From Blakeslea trispora (lineage: Eukaryota; Mucoromycota; Mucoromycetes; Mucorales; Choanephoraceae), in assembly GCA_025331445.1 (NCBI GenBank), contig JAIWNE010000001.1:806001-870000 (forward strand): 64,000 nt of DNA, given 5' to 3'. The notes below the pieces were generated by a model. The model was given only the letters and a program-made list of their open reading frames with translations, was not told the origin of the DNA and did not search any database. Of the stretch, positions 47,601-58,994 are shown piece by piece. The first letter of the stretch is position 1; the number at the start of each line of letters is the position of its first letter. The translations under genes were made by a program, and so were the position numbers.

Positions 47601-50600
47601 ATTGGCCAAGACAATCTTGGAAGCGCGTACTTCGTTTTGAACACCATTAGTGGCAATATCGACCAAAGAAGAAAAGATAGCCTGTTGGGCCTTTTCACTA
47701 GCTCGGCTATAGAACTCGGGTGTAATTTGAGCCAAAGCAAGGTGACGGGTAGACACCTGCCAGCCGTCTTCATCTGCACCTTGAAGGGCGTCTTTGTTGG
47801 CAAGCAAGCGGAGGAACAAAGTAAGGCTCTTGTCGTTCTTTGCACCTAGATCGCTAGCGTTACAGGGCAAGTATGTGCGGATAAGATAAGAGACTAACGA
47901 AGTAGATTGAGTAGTACGAGCTTCGTTCAAGGTCTTTTCTAAAAGAGGAGCCAACAATTGAAGCTTGAGGGGACTATCGACTGAGTCCAACATGGACAAC
48001 ATATGAATTTTGACCTCAGTGGTAGGGGCATCATTGACATGGTTGAGCAAGAAAGTAAGTGTGTGGTTCTTGCGGGTCTTGTGTTGCTTTTCCTTAGACT
48101 CTTCACATAAAGCGAGGTATTCTTTAAAGACACGAGTGACATAGCTACGATCCTTACTGATTTCATCGTGTCTATACCAAATGAAATCAACAAGGTGAGC
48201 AGCTTCATTTGACTTAAGAGGACTGATTGAGGCAGCAGCATCATAGAAAGTGCTGGCAGGAAGTACAGTGATATTAGCGACAGCCTTGGTACTAGTAGTT
48301 ACTTCGTTAGGAATAGTGGTATCATAAACCTTATGACCACTAGGTAAGCCAAGTGTTTGATAGATAGAGCGGATGTTTTGCAAACAGCGCAAGCCTTGAG
48401 CACGGACAGATTGATGCTCGTCACCAAGAGTAGGGAAAAGAGCGGGAATCAAGTGTTGGAAATCAGCCTTTGTGCTGTTGGAGGTAATGTAGTGACCGAG
48501 GTAAGCAGAAGTGACTTGCAAAGCACGAGAACGAACAACATAGCTATTTTCGTTGTTGGTCCAGATACTAGTCAAGAAAGACAAGATGTCTTGACTCAGG
48601 TGGTTCTTTATCAACAAGACCATAGTGTTCTCAAAACCAGAAACAGATGAGCCAGAGACAAAGACCTTGAAGAGTTTACAAACAAGTTGAGTGTAATCAC
48701 CATTGGTGGCATTGACTCTGTACCAGTTGATTTCAGTTTCGGGTCGGGTCAAGGAATTAGCCAGAGTGAACAAGACAAATTGTGCAAGCTGAACAAGTGT
48801 AGAAGGTGTAACATCATCGATAGTTCTCAATTGTTTGAGGACTTCCTTGGATGGAAGGCCTACTTGATCGATAAAGCCACTGCCCATTTGAGTGGAGTAA
48901 AAGATGTCCTTCTTGTCGTTGACTGAGACTAAAACAGCGTCCAAGGAGCTAGTGGCCAAAGCACACTGTTCCTTGGGCTTTGTAACTACAGAGAGAGCCA
49001 AGGAAATGACTAGCTGACCAAGAATGTTTTCACCTTTAGACTTGCTCTTGACCATGTTGATCCAGAAATCAGCATGTTCTTGCTTTTTGTTTTGTTTTAT
49101 TAAATCGGCTTGCAAGCGAATAAATTTAGTGGCAACCTCAAATTTGTCTTCAGACTTGGCAGCTGACTTGAGATTGTCGATCATAGAGGAAACAATAGGG
49201 CTGTTCTTAAGAGAGATAGAACCCATACGCTTCAACAGGTTGGTCAAGTTATTGCTGGAAGCAGCAAAAACAAAAACGGAAAGGATACGAGCTACCTCAA
49301 CTTCTTGGTCAGGATGTTTCTTGATAAAATCAGACAACAAAAACTTGATGATGGTGACAGCATCCTTGGAGTTGTAAGCACCACGCTCAGATAAGAGTTG
49401 ATCGAAAGAGCCAATGATCTTTTCAGATGAGACATAATTCAACAAATGGTTAGGTACTTCTTCAACTGCATAGTTAAACAAAGCGTTGAACTGATCCAAA
49501 CAGCCGGCCAAAGAAGACTCAAAAATATCCGGGGTTTGAGCCAAAGGGTTAGACTGGTCGCTAATGATAGCAACCAACTTTTTGATAGCCAAAAGACGGT
49601 TTGTAGTAGCAGGGCTGTTGAGGCACAAGTAAAGGGTAGTGTTGGCTTCTTCAATCATTTCGTGACGAGTACCCTTGAAGGCAGAAGTGGTGAACTCATA
49701 AAGCTCCTTGTTCAACTTGTTATCATCCTTTAATGAGTTCAGCTTGTTTTCCAAGACAACATCTAACTCTTCGACATAGCGCTGAGAAATCATGGCCAAA
49801 AGAGATTGATATTGAATAACAAGCTCCTCTTTATGTTCCTTGTCTTCTTGAGCAAGATAATTATCCATGATACATTGACACAACAATGAGACGTTTTCAC
49901 TGGAGAGATATCCCTTTAAGACAAGTGTTTCCAAAAGTTGAGCATGTTTGGCGTGTTGACTGATTTGATGCATGAAGCAACTAAAGAAACGCTCTGTTGC
50001 ATACTTTTCAGCAATTTCCAAAACTGTTTGTTCAAATCGAGAGTGCTTGAACATGGCTTTGATAGCAGCATCAGAAACGGATTCAAAACTCTCTTGAGAT
50101 TGACAAAGGTGAACTGTAGTTAAAAGGCAGTATCCAAAGTAAGACTTTTTGTAGTTTCTCAACATGGTATCGATCAAAGTCTCTACACCTTCTTTGCTGA
50201 AATTGGCTTTTGAAGAAAGTTGAGAAAGAATCATATAGGTTGCCAATTGCAATTCAGGCTGCTTTTTGGCTTTCAAGCCATCAATCAAATGGGGAGTCAT
50301 TGCAATGGTCATGTCGGAATTGACGGAGGGAGTATGTTTGATGAGATCAATCAAAAGTGCAGCATAGAAAGAGTAGAGTGTTTGGAAAGGAACTAATGAT
50401 CGTGTGACAGATTTGCAGATGAAATCAAAGACATATCTGTTCTTTGTCATCTTCTTAACCAACAAAGAGCGCTCGAGTGGTAACATGCTCTTTTTGATTG
50501 GATTCAAGAACTCCCAAGGTGATTTGTCACTACAATATAAAGAACTCTTGTTAAAAACCAAGCTGTTCTATGCGAGTACATTTTTTTAAAGCAAGGAAGA

Positions 50601-51143
50601 AGAACTTACTCAATAGTTAGAATAGATACCATTTTCACAAAAGACTTGGTTTCATGATAGGGCAAGATACACTTAATGATTGACTCAATATTGAAGTCTT
50701 GAATACGGAAGCGGCGAATCAGGTATTCCAGCACCTTGCCAGAGGGCTTCAACAAGAAATAAGGAGAAAGTTGAGACAAGAAAGAATTGATACTAGCATC
50801 CAACTTTTCGTTTTCCTCTTTTGACTATTTGTAAAAACTAATAAGTACAATTGCTTCCTTTATATTATTTGACTTTCAGCCTGTAATAACTTACTTGAAG
50901 AACTCGGTCAACAGACTTCATGGATTCAGAAAACAACGTCTTTTCGAAAACTGAAAACTTCTCGTCGAGAATGACAAGTTCCATAATACCATTGTAAGCG
51001 ATCGAGTAAATAGTTTCCAAGTCTTGATCGGCAGCTTCACGAGCACTGAATAAGAAAGAAGCCCGAGTCTTTCTTGATACTTCGCTTACATTACGTAAGT
51101 CGACAGTACCAATCTTCTTTAATTGCTGCTTTAAAGAAGACAT
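44646..51143 (-). CDS. UTP10: U3 snoRNP component Utp10 (HEATR1 homologue)
   Basis: Three exons (51143-50895, 50824-50610 and 50529-44646) encode 2115 residues, near the length of human HEATR1. The N-terminus (MSSLKQQLKKIGT) and the early segment PYFLLKPSGKVLEYLIRRFRI are Utp10 signatures. The rest is a chain of HEAT repeats. The C-terminal BP28 region (LLFFYKLVDALLEKLKSIFTPYYGYL, RLGEEWLLFLAESISFLAELMEDDD) is clear. In the family it is a t-UTP subunit linking rDNA transcription to 18S pre-rRNA processing in the nucleolus. The huge last exon is free of introns, whereas the 5' end has two. It is divergent from RPS13 across 237 bp. Confidence 0.95.
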
Positions 51144-51380
51144 GTTTTACAGATACAGAAGAAAAAAAAAATCTAAATGACAAGTTAAATCCAGCATTAA
51201 TTTTGAAATGGATGAAACGCAGCATAAAACTGCGACGATTAGCAGTCGTCTAAGCCACTTTTTAAAAGTAAGCTGCCATAGAAAAAATTTTTAGACAATA
51301 AAGGACAAGTGAAAGTAGGCAAATAAATTTTTTCTTTCTCTTTCTCCCAATCTTTATTTCGAGATCTTTAATTAGTCAAA
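51144..51380. promoter_or_regulatory. Shared divergent promoter of UTP10 and RPS13
   Basis: A 237-bp interval between two ribosome-production genes. AAAAAATTTTT at 51282-51292 resembles the yeast RRPE element of ribosome-biogenesis promoters. A pyrimidine-rich tract (51330-51360) precedes the RPS13 start, as at many ribosomal-protein genes. Confidence 0.5.
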
Positions 51381-52028
51381 ATGGGTCGTATGTATACTTC
51401 TGGTAAGGGTATCTCTGGTAGTGCCCTCCCCTACCGTCGCTCTCCTGCTTCTTGGGTCAAGACCACTTCTGATGAAGTTGTTGACATGATCTGCAAGCAC
51501 GCCAAGAAGGGTCTTTCTCCCGCTCAAATTGGTGTCATCCTCCGTGACTCCAACGGTATCCCTCAAGTCAAGTCCATCACTGGTAACAAGGTTCTCCGTA
51601 TCCTCAAGTCCAACGGTCTTGCTCCCGAAGTCCCTGAAGACTTGTACCACCTTATCAAGAAGGCTGTTTCCGTCCGCAAGCACTTGGAACGTAACAGAAA
51701 GGACAAGGACTCCAAGTACCGTTTGATTCTTATCGAATCTCGTATCCACCGTCTCGCTCGTTACTACAAGACTGTTGGTCAACTCCCTCCCACCTGGAAA
51801 TAGTATCCTTTTTGAATTAACTAACCCTTTTCTTTTGAGAGAGAAAGTGTGTGTGTGTGTGTGTGTGTGGCTTACAGGGACAAATTTTTTATTACTTGCC
51901 TATATTGGACATTATGTCAGAGTCGTTAATGTTTCTTTCAAGAAACAGGCTCGGTAACTGTCCTCCTTAACCCATCTTTTTTTCTTTCTAATAGTGAATC
52001 TGCCACTGCTTCTGCTATGGTTGCTTAA
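51381..52028 (+). CDS. RPS13: 40S ribosomal protein S13 (uS15)
   Basis: Two exons (51381-51802 and 51995-52028) encode 151 residues, the family length. [35 protein letters not shown] and [19 protein letters not shown] are the usual eukaryotic uS15 sequence. The intron splits the third-last tryptophan region ([13 protein letters not shown]). Codon use is strongly biased to C-ending codons, unlike neighbouring genes, as expected of a highly expressed protein. It sits on the small-subunit rRNA in the cytosol. The 192-nt intron contains a (GT)n tract. Confidence 0.98.
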
Positions 52029-52513
52029 ATTGGTTTCCATCTGGATCAATGATGCTCAAGGATCTCGAAAAGGCTATATCTTTTTCAAGTTTTTGTCATT
52101 TAAAAGTACATAAAAACATTGTTTTTTTGTTTCTTGATCACTTTCTTTTTCGAATGTCAATACTTGTGCTCGATGGATTCAGAATGCTGTCAGAGGATGG
52201 GACAAAAAGAAGCCTAGAAGTTTGGATCTTGTGATGACAGTATTATCTTTCGTTTCTTGATCAAATCTATGAAAGTTGTATTCACACTGGCTGAAGATCG
52301 TTACAAACATTCTATTCTTTTTGTTCATCCTCATTTTTTATTTGACAACCCATCTTGAATTAGCACAGTGGTATTGTTGAGTAGGGAAGTGTGTTTGTGA
52401 AAAAGAGTAGATAGTTAGATGAATGTTTTCTTGATTTAACAATAATATCAGAATAAATGCACCATTTTAAAAAGAATTAGAACTATTATCATTTTATTGA
52501 ATATAGTATACAA
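52029..52513. other. RPS13 3' region
   Basis: No coding frame. It contains the candidate snoRNA and the 3' flank of the golgin-like gene. Confidence 0.45.
52225..52299 (+). ncRNA. Candidate box C/D snoRNA downstream of RPS13
   Basis: GATCT at 52225-52229 pairs with AGATC at 52295-52299 as a terminal stem. C box GTGATGA lies at 52231-52237 and D box CTGA at 52291-52294. The 14 nt before the D box (TTGTATTCACACTG) are complementary to CAGTGTGAATACAA, a stretch I recall from fungal 25S rRNA, in the neighbourhood methylated by the yeast snR78-type guide. The +5 rule would place 2'-O-methylation on a U of that stretch. The boxes, stem and guide are directly visible; the target identity is from memory. 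Confidence 0.6.
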
Positions 52514-55500
52514 TTAAATGTCAAATACTTCAGCATGACAAGCAGAGCAACGAGGTACCTCCATGAATTCAAAGAAAGCAGGCTTTTGTAATGGGGGCAG
52601 TTTACCTACAGCAGGTACATGCTGCTTGTGCGAATCAACATCTTCATCTGCTGTCTCATTGCCTTCTTCCTCATCATCATTTGTCCATTGGAAGCCTTGC
52701 TCACTTACTGGACTATATCCATTCATCATCAATTTGACTTGAGCAGCATCAAGAGCAGAGCGGCCCAAGGTCAAATCATCCTCATGATGCTTCCTCGTTT
52801 CTTGATACTGCTTCCACATCTGTTCCAAATGCTCTTCATATTCAGCTTTTAACCTTTGAAGTGTCATCTCTAAGTCTCTTTTATCCTTCTCAAGTCTTGA
52901 CTCTGACTCAAACTGGCGTTGGCGCTGAAGTGAGATCTCACTTCTTAGTGTGTTGAAGGCTTCATATTGTCGTTCTAGACGACTTTCTAGTTCAGCTGTA
53001 TCAGGTGTCTCAGCTACTTGAGCCTCTAGCTCGCGAATGCGTTGACGCAAATCTGTGATTTTCTGCTGGCTTTCTGTAGTATCTCTGTCGAATTGATCTT
53101 CTTCAGCATACTGTCTCAATTTCTCCAATTCAGCTATGTGCTTCTGCTTTTCTTCCAAGTTTGTACGAAGATTTGCGATATCTGTTTGTGCCGTACCAAG
53201 TTGGTTGACTTGCTGATTCAACCTTTCTATAGTTTGGTCACGCATCTGTAACTGTCGCTTTAGATCATGGATTTGAGTTTCAGCTTTTCGGTCTCCTGTA
53301 GATTGGTTGGGTTGATTTGCCTCTGCTGTTGCTAGCTTTTGACGACAAGCTTCTAACTCGGTTTCTTTTTCTCTCAAAGTGTCTTCCATTCCCTTGACTT
53401 GCACATTGTGCTGATTTTTTATTAGCTTGAGCTGGCCTCTAATTTTTTTGTTTTCCTTTTCTCGTTCAGCAATATTTCCTTGCAAATGCTCTACACTTGC
53501 TTGGAGTTGTTTGATATCTTCTGTCGAGTCAGAAACCTCAACTGCGTTCGCCTTTTCGAGTTCATCTGCTTGTTCTTGCAAGCGATCTTCAAGCTCCTTT
53601 ATGCGTTTGTTTAATTGACTTGTCTTTTCTTCTTGAGCTGTTAAGTCAACTCTCGCATGCTGTTCCTGCTCTTTCATCTGAGCCTCATGTGTCTCTTTTA
53701 GGTTGTTGAGTTCAGACATTAATCGAGCGTTCTCTTCCGAAACAGTTGTGTTTTTTGTTTTAGCTTCTTCCAGTAAGGCCCTTTGGCTCTTCATTTCCTT
53801 TTGACTCTTGCTTGACTCTTCTTCATGCTGGTCTAACAAAGAGCGAAGGTCGTTAAGCTGTTTCAGTTGCTGCTCAATTTGAGTATTTAGTGCCTGCTTC
53901 TCTTCATTGGCTGCTTGGATTGCTTGTTCTTTTTCAGAAAACATGGTCTCATTTTCGTTTACTTTTGATTTCAATTGACTGATTGTGTTTTGCAATGTTT
54001 CAATTTCGGATGCTTTTTGCTTAAACTCATCTTTCTTTATAGCCAAAGTATTCTCGATGTCTGATTTAGATTGAGCAAGTTCTTGATGGGCCAATTTCAA
54101 TTGTTCTCGGAGCTCCTCTGCTTCTGCTTGCTCGTTTTTGAGTCTTTCTTCAGATTCCGACTTCAACAACTCAATCTCTTGTGAATGCCTTTCTTGTTGT
54201 TGTTTGAACTGATCTAGAGCGCCTGTACTTCTAGCAATTTCTTCTTCACGCGCTTCCAAGTCTGATCGGATTCTGTCTAATTCAGCTGCCTTTGTGCTTA
54301 ACTGACTTTCCATATCTTTCTTTAGGTGCTCTAATTTATCCAATTTGAGATTGAGTTCGTTGCAATCAGACTCCCCTTGAATAAGTTGTTGCTTTGTAGC
54401 CTTGTGGTTTTCGATTTCTTGTTTTAATTGGGGCACGGCTTTTTCAAGCTTTTCCAACTTATTCTGACAAGAATCTAAAGCAGCTGCCTTCTCTTTTAAT
54501 GCAGTATCTTTCTCTTTGATAGCAGCTTCCTTTTCATTCAATTGCTTCTTTAGCTTTTCAATAGTGCTTTCTTTCTTTTTGGCCAAGGTCTCTTTTTCTT
54601 TGAAGGCATTGTCTTTTTCTTGAAGTTGTGCATCTTTTTCGCTTAGCTGCTTATTCAGCTTGTCAATGACATCGTCTTTCTCTTTTAGTGTTGTGTCCTT
54701 TTCCTTGATTGTAGCTTCTTTCTCTTTAATCACAGTATCTTTTTCGCTCAGCTGCTTGCTCTGATTTTCAATAGTATCTTCTTTTTCTTTTAACGATGTA
54801 TCCTTCTCCTTGATAGCAGCTTCTTTTTCTTTTAGCGCTGTATCCTTTTCCTTAATCGTAGCTTCTTTCTCTTTAACCATAGTATCTTTTTCGCTCAGCT
54901 GCTTGCTCTGATTTTCAATAGTATCTTCTTTTTGTTTAAGTGCTGCATCCTTTTCCTTGATTGTGGCGACCTTCTCTTTGATAGCAGCTTCTTTCATCTT
55001 GATAGCAATGTCTTGTTCTTTTACTTTGCCTTCCTTTTCCTTTAGTGCTGCATCCTTTTCATTCATTTGCTTGTTTAGTGTTTCAATTGTATCGTCTTTC
55101 TCTTTAAGTGTAGCTTTGCTTTCTTTTATCATGGCATTTTTCTCCTTGATTGTGTTATCTTTTTCTTTAATGGCAGCTTCTTTCATCTTGATAGCAATAT
55201 CTTTTTCCTTGAGTCTATCTTCCTTTTCTTTTAGTCCAGCCTTGTTTTCTTCAATCGTAGCGTTCTTCTCCTTGATAGCAGCTTTCTTTAGTTCGATCTC
55301 GTCATCTTTTTCCTTGAGCATAGCATCCTTTTCGTTTGTTTGCTCATATAACTTTTCAATCTCGCTGTCTTTTTCTTTCAGTAGACTGTCTTTTTGTTCA
55401 AGTTCGGTATCTTTTTCTTTGATGACGGTATTCTTTTCTTCAAGAGCATGATCTTTGTCTTCCAATGCAGCATGCTTGTGCTTTAATTCTTCCTCAAGTT

Positions 55501-56861
55501 TTTGCTTTTGCTGTTCCGAATCATGGCATTTGTCTTCCCATGACGACACGTTTAATTTTGTGTCTTCAAGTTCCTTTTCTAGTTGACTGTATTGATCTTG
55601 CAATGCCTTTATCTTTTCAAGATCAGATTCTCTTTCAGACTGAAGATGTCCCAAGTGATCTTGATAATCCTTCTCTGTTTTCTCTTTTTCCTTCAAGAGA
55701 GACTCTAGTTGCTGCTTTAATTGTTCTCGTTCGCTAGAAAAGTCAGCTTCCAGTGCATCAATCTTTTTCTGCTGCTCTTCCTTTTCTTTCTCTAGATCAG
55801 ACATGTGATTTTGAAGTTGAGACAACTTGGCTGTTTTGTCCTTCAGCTGCGATTCAAGCTGAGATATTTGCTTGTCAGTTTCTTCCTTTGATTGAGTCAG
55901 GCTATTGATCTCACTGCTCTTTGTTTCCAATTCTTGCTGTAAATCATCAAGACGTTGTTTTTGTTGCTGAATAAAAGATTCTTTTTCAGTAAGCTCCTGT
56001 CTCAATTGATTCAATTTATCTTTAGAGGCAACATGTTCACTGGTCTCCTTTTCATGATTCACTTTTGATGTCTCCACTTGTTCATAAAGTGCTTTTAATT
56101 CTTCTTTGTGTGAAACGACATCTTTTTCGAGCGACGTCTTCGTAGACTCCAACTCTTTGACTGACAGCTGAAGTTGATCCACATTGGATTGAAGCTCATC
56201 ACATTTGCTTTGATGTGTCTGAGATTTGTCTTTGGTATCTGTCATCTCTTTCTCGAGTTTTTCAAGCTCTGCTAGGTGATTATCGAGTGCTTGTTGGTGC
56301 TTTGTAGTCAAATCCTTTATCTGTTTCTGAAGTTCATCCCTGTTTGCTTGAGAAGACAGTAATTGATTTTTGGCTGATTCGATTTGATTCGATTGTTCCA
56401 AAAGCTCCTTTTTGTGGGCTTCTAGCTATTGTGCAAAAAAACAAAAAAACATGAACTGAAGGTTAATATTCATTACAATATGCCAAACAGAGAAAAAAAA
56501 AAGAGCGGTCTGTTTACCATATCTTTCTTTTCATTTTCGAGTTGCTCTATTTGATTCGATAGTTCTTTTATTTGCTCAGTTGCATTAGTTTGCAGGTCTT
56601 CTGTCTCCATCACCTTAGTGTCCTCATTTTCAGTCATCACATCTGGTTCTGAGTTATCAGTTGGGCTTGCTGTTGTCGTTGTAGCAGGAGGTGGGCTTGG
56701 CGCGTCTTGAGCTCCAAGCTCGACTTTTTTGTCCTGAAACTTTTTCAACTATCAATTAAAGCACATACTTATTAGTCTTGAGCATGAGTGAAGTGAAAAA
56801 CACTCACTCTCTTTTTGGCAGCAGCAAGTTTTGCTTTTCTCGCTTCCTCTTCAGTTGGCAT
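52514..56861 (-). CDS. Golgin-like long coiled-coil protein
   Basis: Three exons (56861-56808, 56748-56518 and 56425-52514) encode 1398 residues. The N-terminus MPTEEEARKAKLAAAKKRLKKFQ matches the KLAAAKKKLxxFQ leader of GM130-type golgins. After an acidic Pro/Thr segment, nearly the whole protein is predicted coiled coil. The middle (about plus 54470-55420) has dozens of 7-residue IKEKDxx/LKEKExx units. The C-terminus ends in a small Cys pair, FMEVPRCSACHAEVFDI. In the family such proteins tether vesicles at the Golgi. Coiled coils match many proteins by composition, so only the N-terminal leader argues for a golgin. A motor- or spindle-related scaffold is the alternative. Confidence 0.65.
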
Positions 56862-57372
56862 TTTCTAAAGAAAAAAAAAAAAAGAAAATTAAAAGCACTG
56901 AAATCTGGAGTTTGCTTTTACGTTACACATTCTTCAAACAGACTATTGCATAGCAGCACGAAACTGACCTTTCTTATGTTTTTTGGGAATTTTTACACAT
57001 TATAAATGAGACTAGTTTTGATAAATGTCTGGACTAGATCATTACTTTTATGATGATTCCAATTGAGTACGTTGACCATCGCTGGAGCATAGACATGCAA
57101 AAGAAGAAATAATTTGATATGAATCAAATACACAGTACTTGATATCCTCAAGAATTGACTGTATTTATCCAAACAAAGATAACATAAAAGTGAGTGTTTT
57201 CTCTCTCTTTCTTTCTATCTTACTATACTGCGTATCGAAAGTTAAGCTCAGCTATGAAATGTTGAGAGCTTACGCAAAACAACAATAATAATAGAAAATA
57301 AATAGCTCAACCATTTCTGCTGACTATATTCTTTATTACAGTCATCACCAAAAATAAGAGAAAGCACAATAG
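56862..57372. other. Intergenic region
   Basis: 5' flank of the golgin-like gene and 3' flank of the bHLH gene. No gene seen. Confidence 0.45.
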
Positions 57373-57903
57373 TTAACTCTTGGTCTGATCTTGCTTCTTT
57401 TTCTGATACATAACAACAGTTGATATATCTTTGATGACAGGGTCATCTTGTGGTAGCGTTTTTTCTAATTGATGATGTAGCTCTTGTATGTAATCAATAG
57501 CAGCCTGCAACACACTTAGTTTATGAATGGGCTGTTGTACTGTTGTAGGAAATTGTGCTGTACATGAAGGTATCAGTGTCTTTAGCTTTTCTATCTTGTC
57601 ATTCATCCTTTCTCTTCTTCTCTTTTCAACTGCACTATGTGTTGACTTTCTATTACTATTACTCTTATGCGTTGATTTCTTGGATGTAGCTTGTAGTGGT
57701 TGTGATGGTAAAGGCATAGAGGATGGCCATGAAGATGGATGGTACTCCATAGGTGATGGTGGCATAGTAGGTGCAATGTAATAATGAACCACAGGCGCTG
57801 GTAGTTGAATGGGCGGTAGGCCCTCAAATGGCACTTTTTCATTTAACGGTTTGATGTTGTTTTTCGGTGTATTTATAGATGCTTTATCAGGTATAGTAGT
57901 CAT
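57373..57903 (-). CDS. bHLH transcription factor
   Basis: A single exon of 176 residues from ATG 57903 (MTTIPDKASINTPK); longer in-frame starts are not ATG. A Pro/Ser-rich N-terminus is followed by a bHLH domain at about residues 85-145: basic region RKSTHSAVEKRRRERMN, helix 1 DKIEKLKTLIPSC, a loop, and helix 2 PIHKLSVLQAAIDYIQELHHQLE. The His/Ser, Glu and Arg contacts of E-box-binding bHLH proteins are present, so CANNTG-type sites (likely CACGTG) are expected. It has no leucine-zipper or PAS domain. Its pathway cannot be told from sequence. Confidence 0.88.
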   Translation of the reverse strand: MTTIPDKASINTPKNNIKPLNEKVPFEGLPPIQLPAPVVHYYIAPTMPPSPMEYHPSSWPSSMPLPSQPLQATSKKSTHKSNSNRKSTHSAVEKRRRERMNDKIEKLKTLIPSCTAQFPTTVQQPIHKLSVLQAAIDYIQELHHQLEKTLPQDDPVIKDISTVVMYQKKKQDQTKS

Positions 57904-58994
57904 GACAACAAAAGAGAAAAAAGTATATAGAGAGAGAAGAAGACGAAGCAACGACAGTTACCCGCCCCTTCTTTCTCTTTCTTTGTTTTCTAGACCAGAT
58001 ATATCAGAAGATAGCCTTTTGATATACATAGGCATGATCACACATGGCTTGCTTATTGGGCCATTTCCAACATAGTACACATGTGATGCAAGTCGATCTA
58101 TTTAAACTACAAGCGTGGATTAAATTGCTCAAAATGATTTGACAGTGTATTTAGGCAAAGTTTTGATTTCCAATAAGAATCAAGCGAATGAGATCTACTC
58201 AAACCCCCTTATTTTAATTCAGAAACCATGCTCAAGCGCTACTAACACTAAAAGAAATAAAGTGTGGGAAGGTTTTCGGCAAGAGGTTAAAGCCAAATTT
58301 ACTCACTTGCAGATCACCTTCAGCACAAGTAGATCCAACTGTCTTTTTTTTTCTTAGGGTAAATTCACAAAATGGAAATACGCAATGATATGTTAAATCG
58401 ATCAGCAATTACATAAATTAAAATGAGCTTGAGGTAACGGGGTTTGATTCAGTAGTAACTCAAGGTTTGCAAGATCAGACTAGACTACTCAAGAGTATTC
58501 TCAAACTGTGATATTAAGATATTATAAGAGATCTTTTATTACTGATATTATGTGACTGAAGTTTACCTGTGATATTAAGATATTATAAGAGATAAAGAGA
58601 TATAAATATCTTAACATCAAGGTCTTTTATACTGTGTTGTTAATTGAGGATTACTATTAGCTGTTAGTCCATACACTAACAGTGCTAGTCTGAGAGAGGC
58701 GGAATATAAATTGTATAATTCTGATGGTGTGATTTGGGGTGTGCGAACACTTCTAATTTATCCGAGCGTGTGTAACCTTACAGGCTCATAACAAAATGTA
58801 ACACTATCTCTCTTTTTTTCTTTTTAGATATATAGCCATTTATAGGGTGTAGCAACCACCGGAATAAAAAAAAAGACGTTCTAGTATTTTTTTTTTTACT
58901 GTTGATTACAATGAAACTTTTACAAAAATAAAATAGACTTAAAAGCGAGGAAGGACTAATACATTTGATTCTAATACAATAAGGTGATACACAC
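57904..58994. other. Intergenic region with a direct repeat
   Basis: About 1.1 kb without a gene. CTGTGATATTAAGATATTAT and following bases occur at about 58507 and again at about 58568. Confidence 0.5.
58507..58593 (+). repeat. Two-copy direct repeat
   Basis: A ~26-bp unit, TGTGATATTAAGATATTATA plus AGAGAT, appears at 58508-58533 and 58569-58594 with ~35 bp between. Confidence 0.75.

Noticed and set aside
44679..50589. Many plus-strand frames of 60-180 codons
   Set aside because: Antisense of the long UTP10 exon, whose HEAT-repeat protein is well supported.
51803..51994. U14-like snoRNA inside the RPS13 intron
   Set aside because: No C box/D box pair with a terminal stem could be found in the intron; the only good candidate is downstream of the gene.
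54957..55737. Plus-strand Ser/Phe-rich open frames of 90-164 codons
   Set aside because: Antisense shadows of the KEKD repeats of the golgin-like gene.
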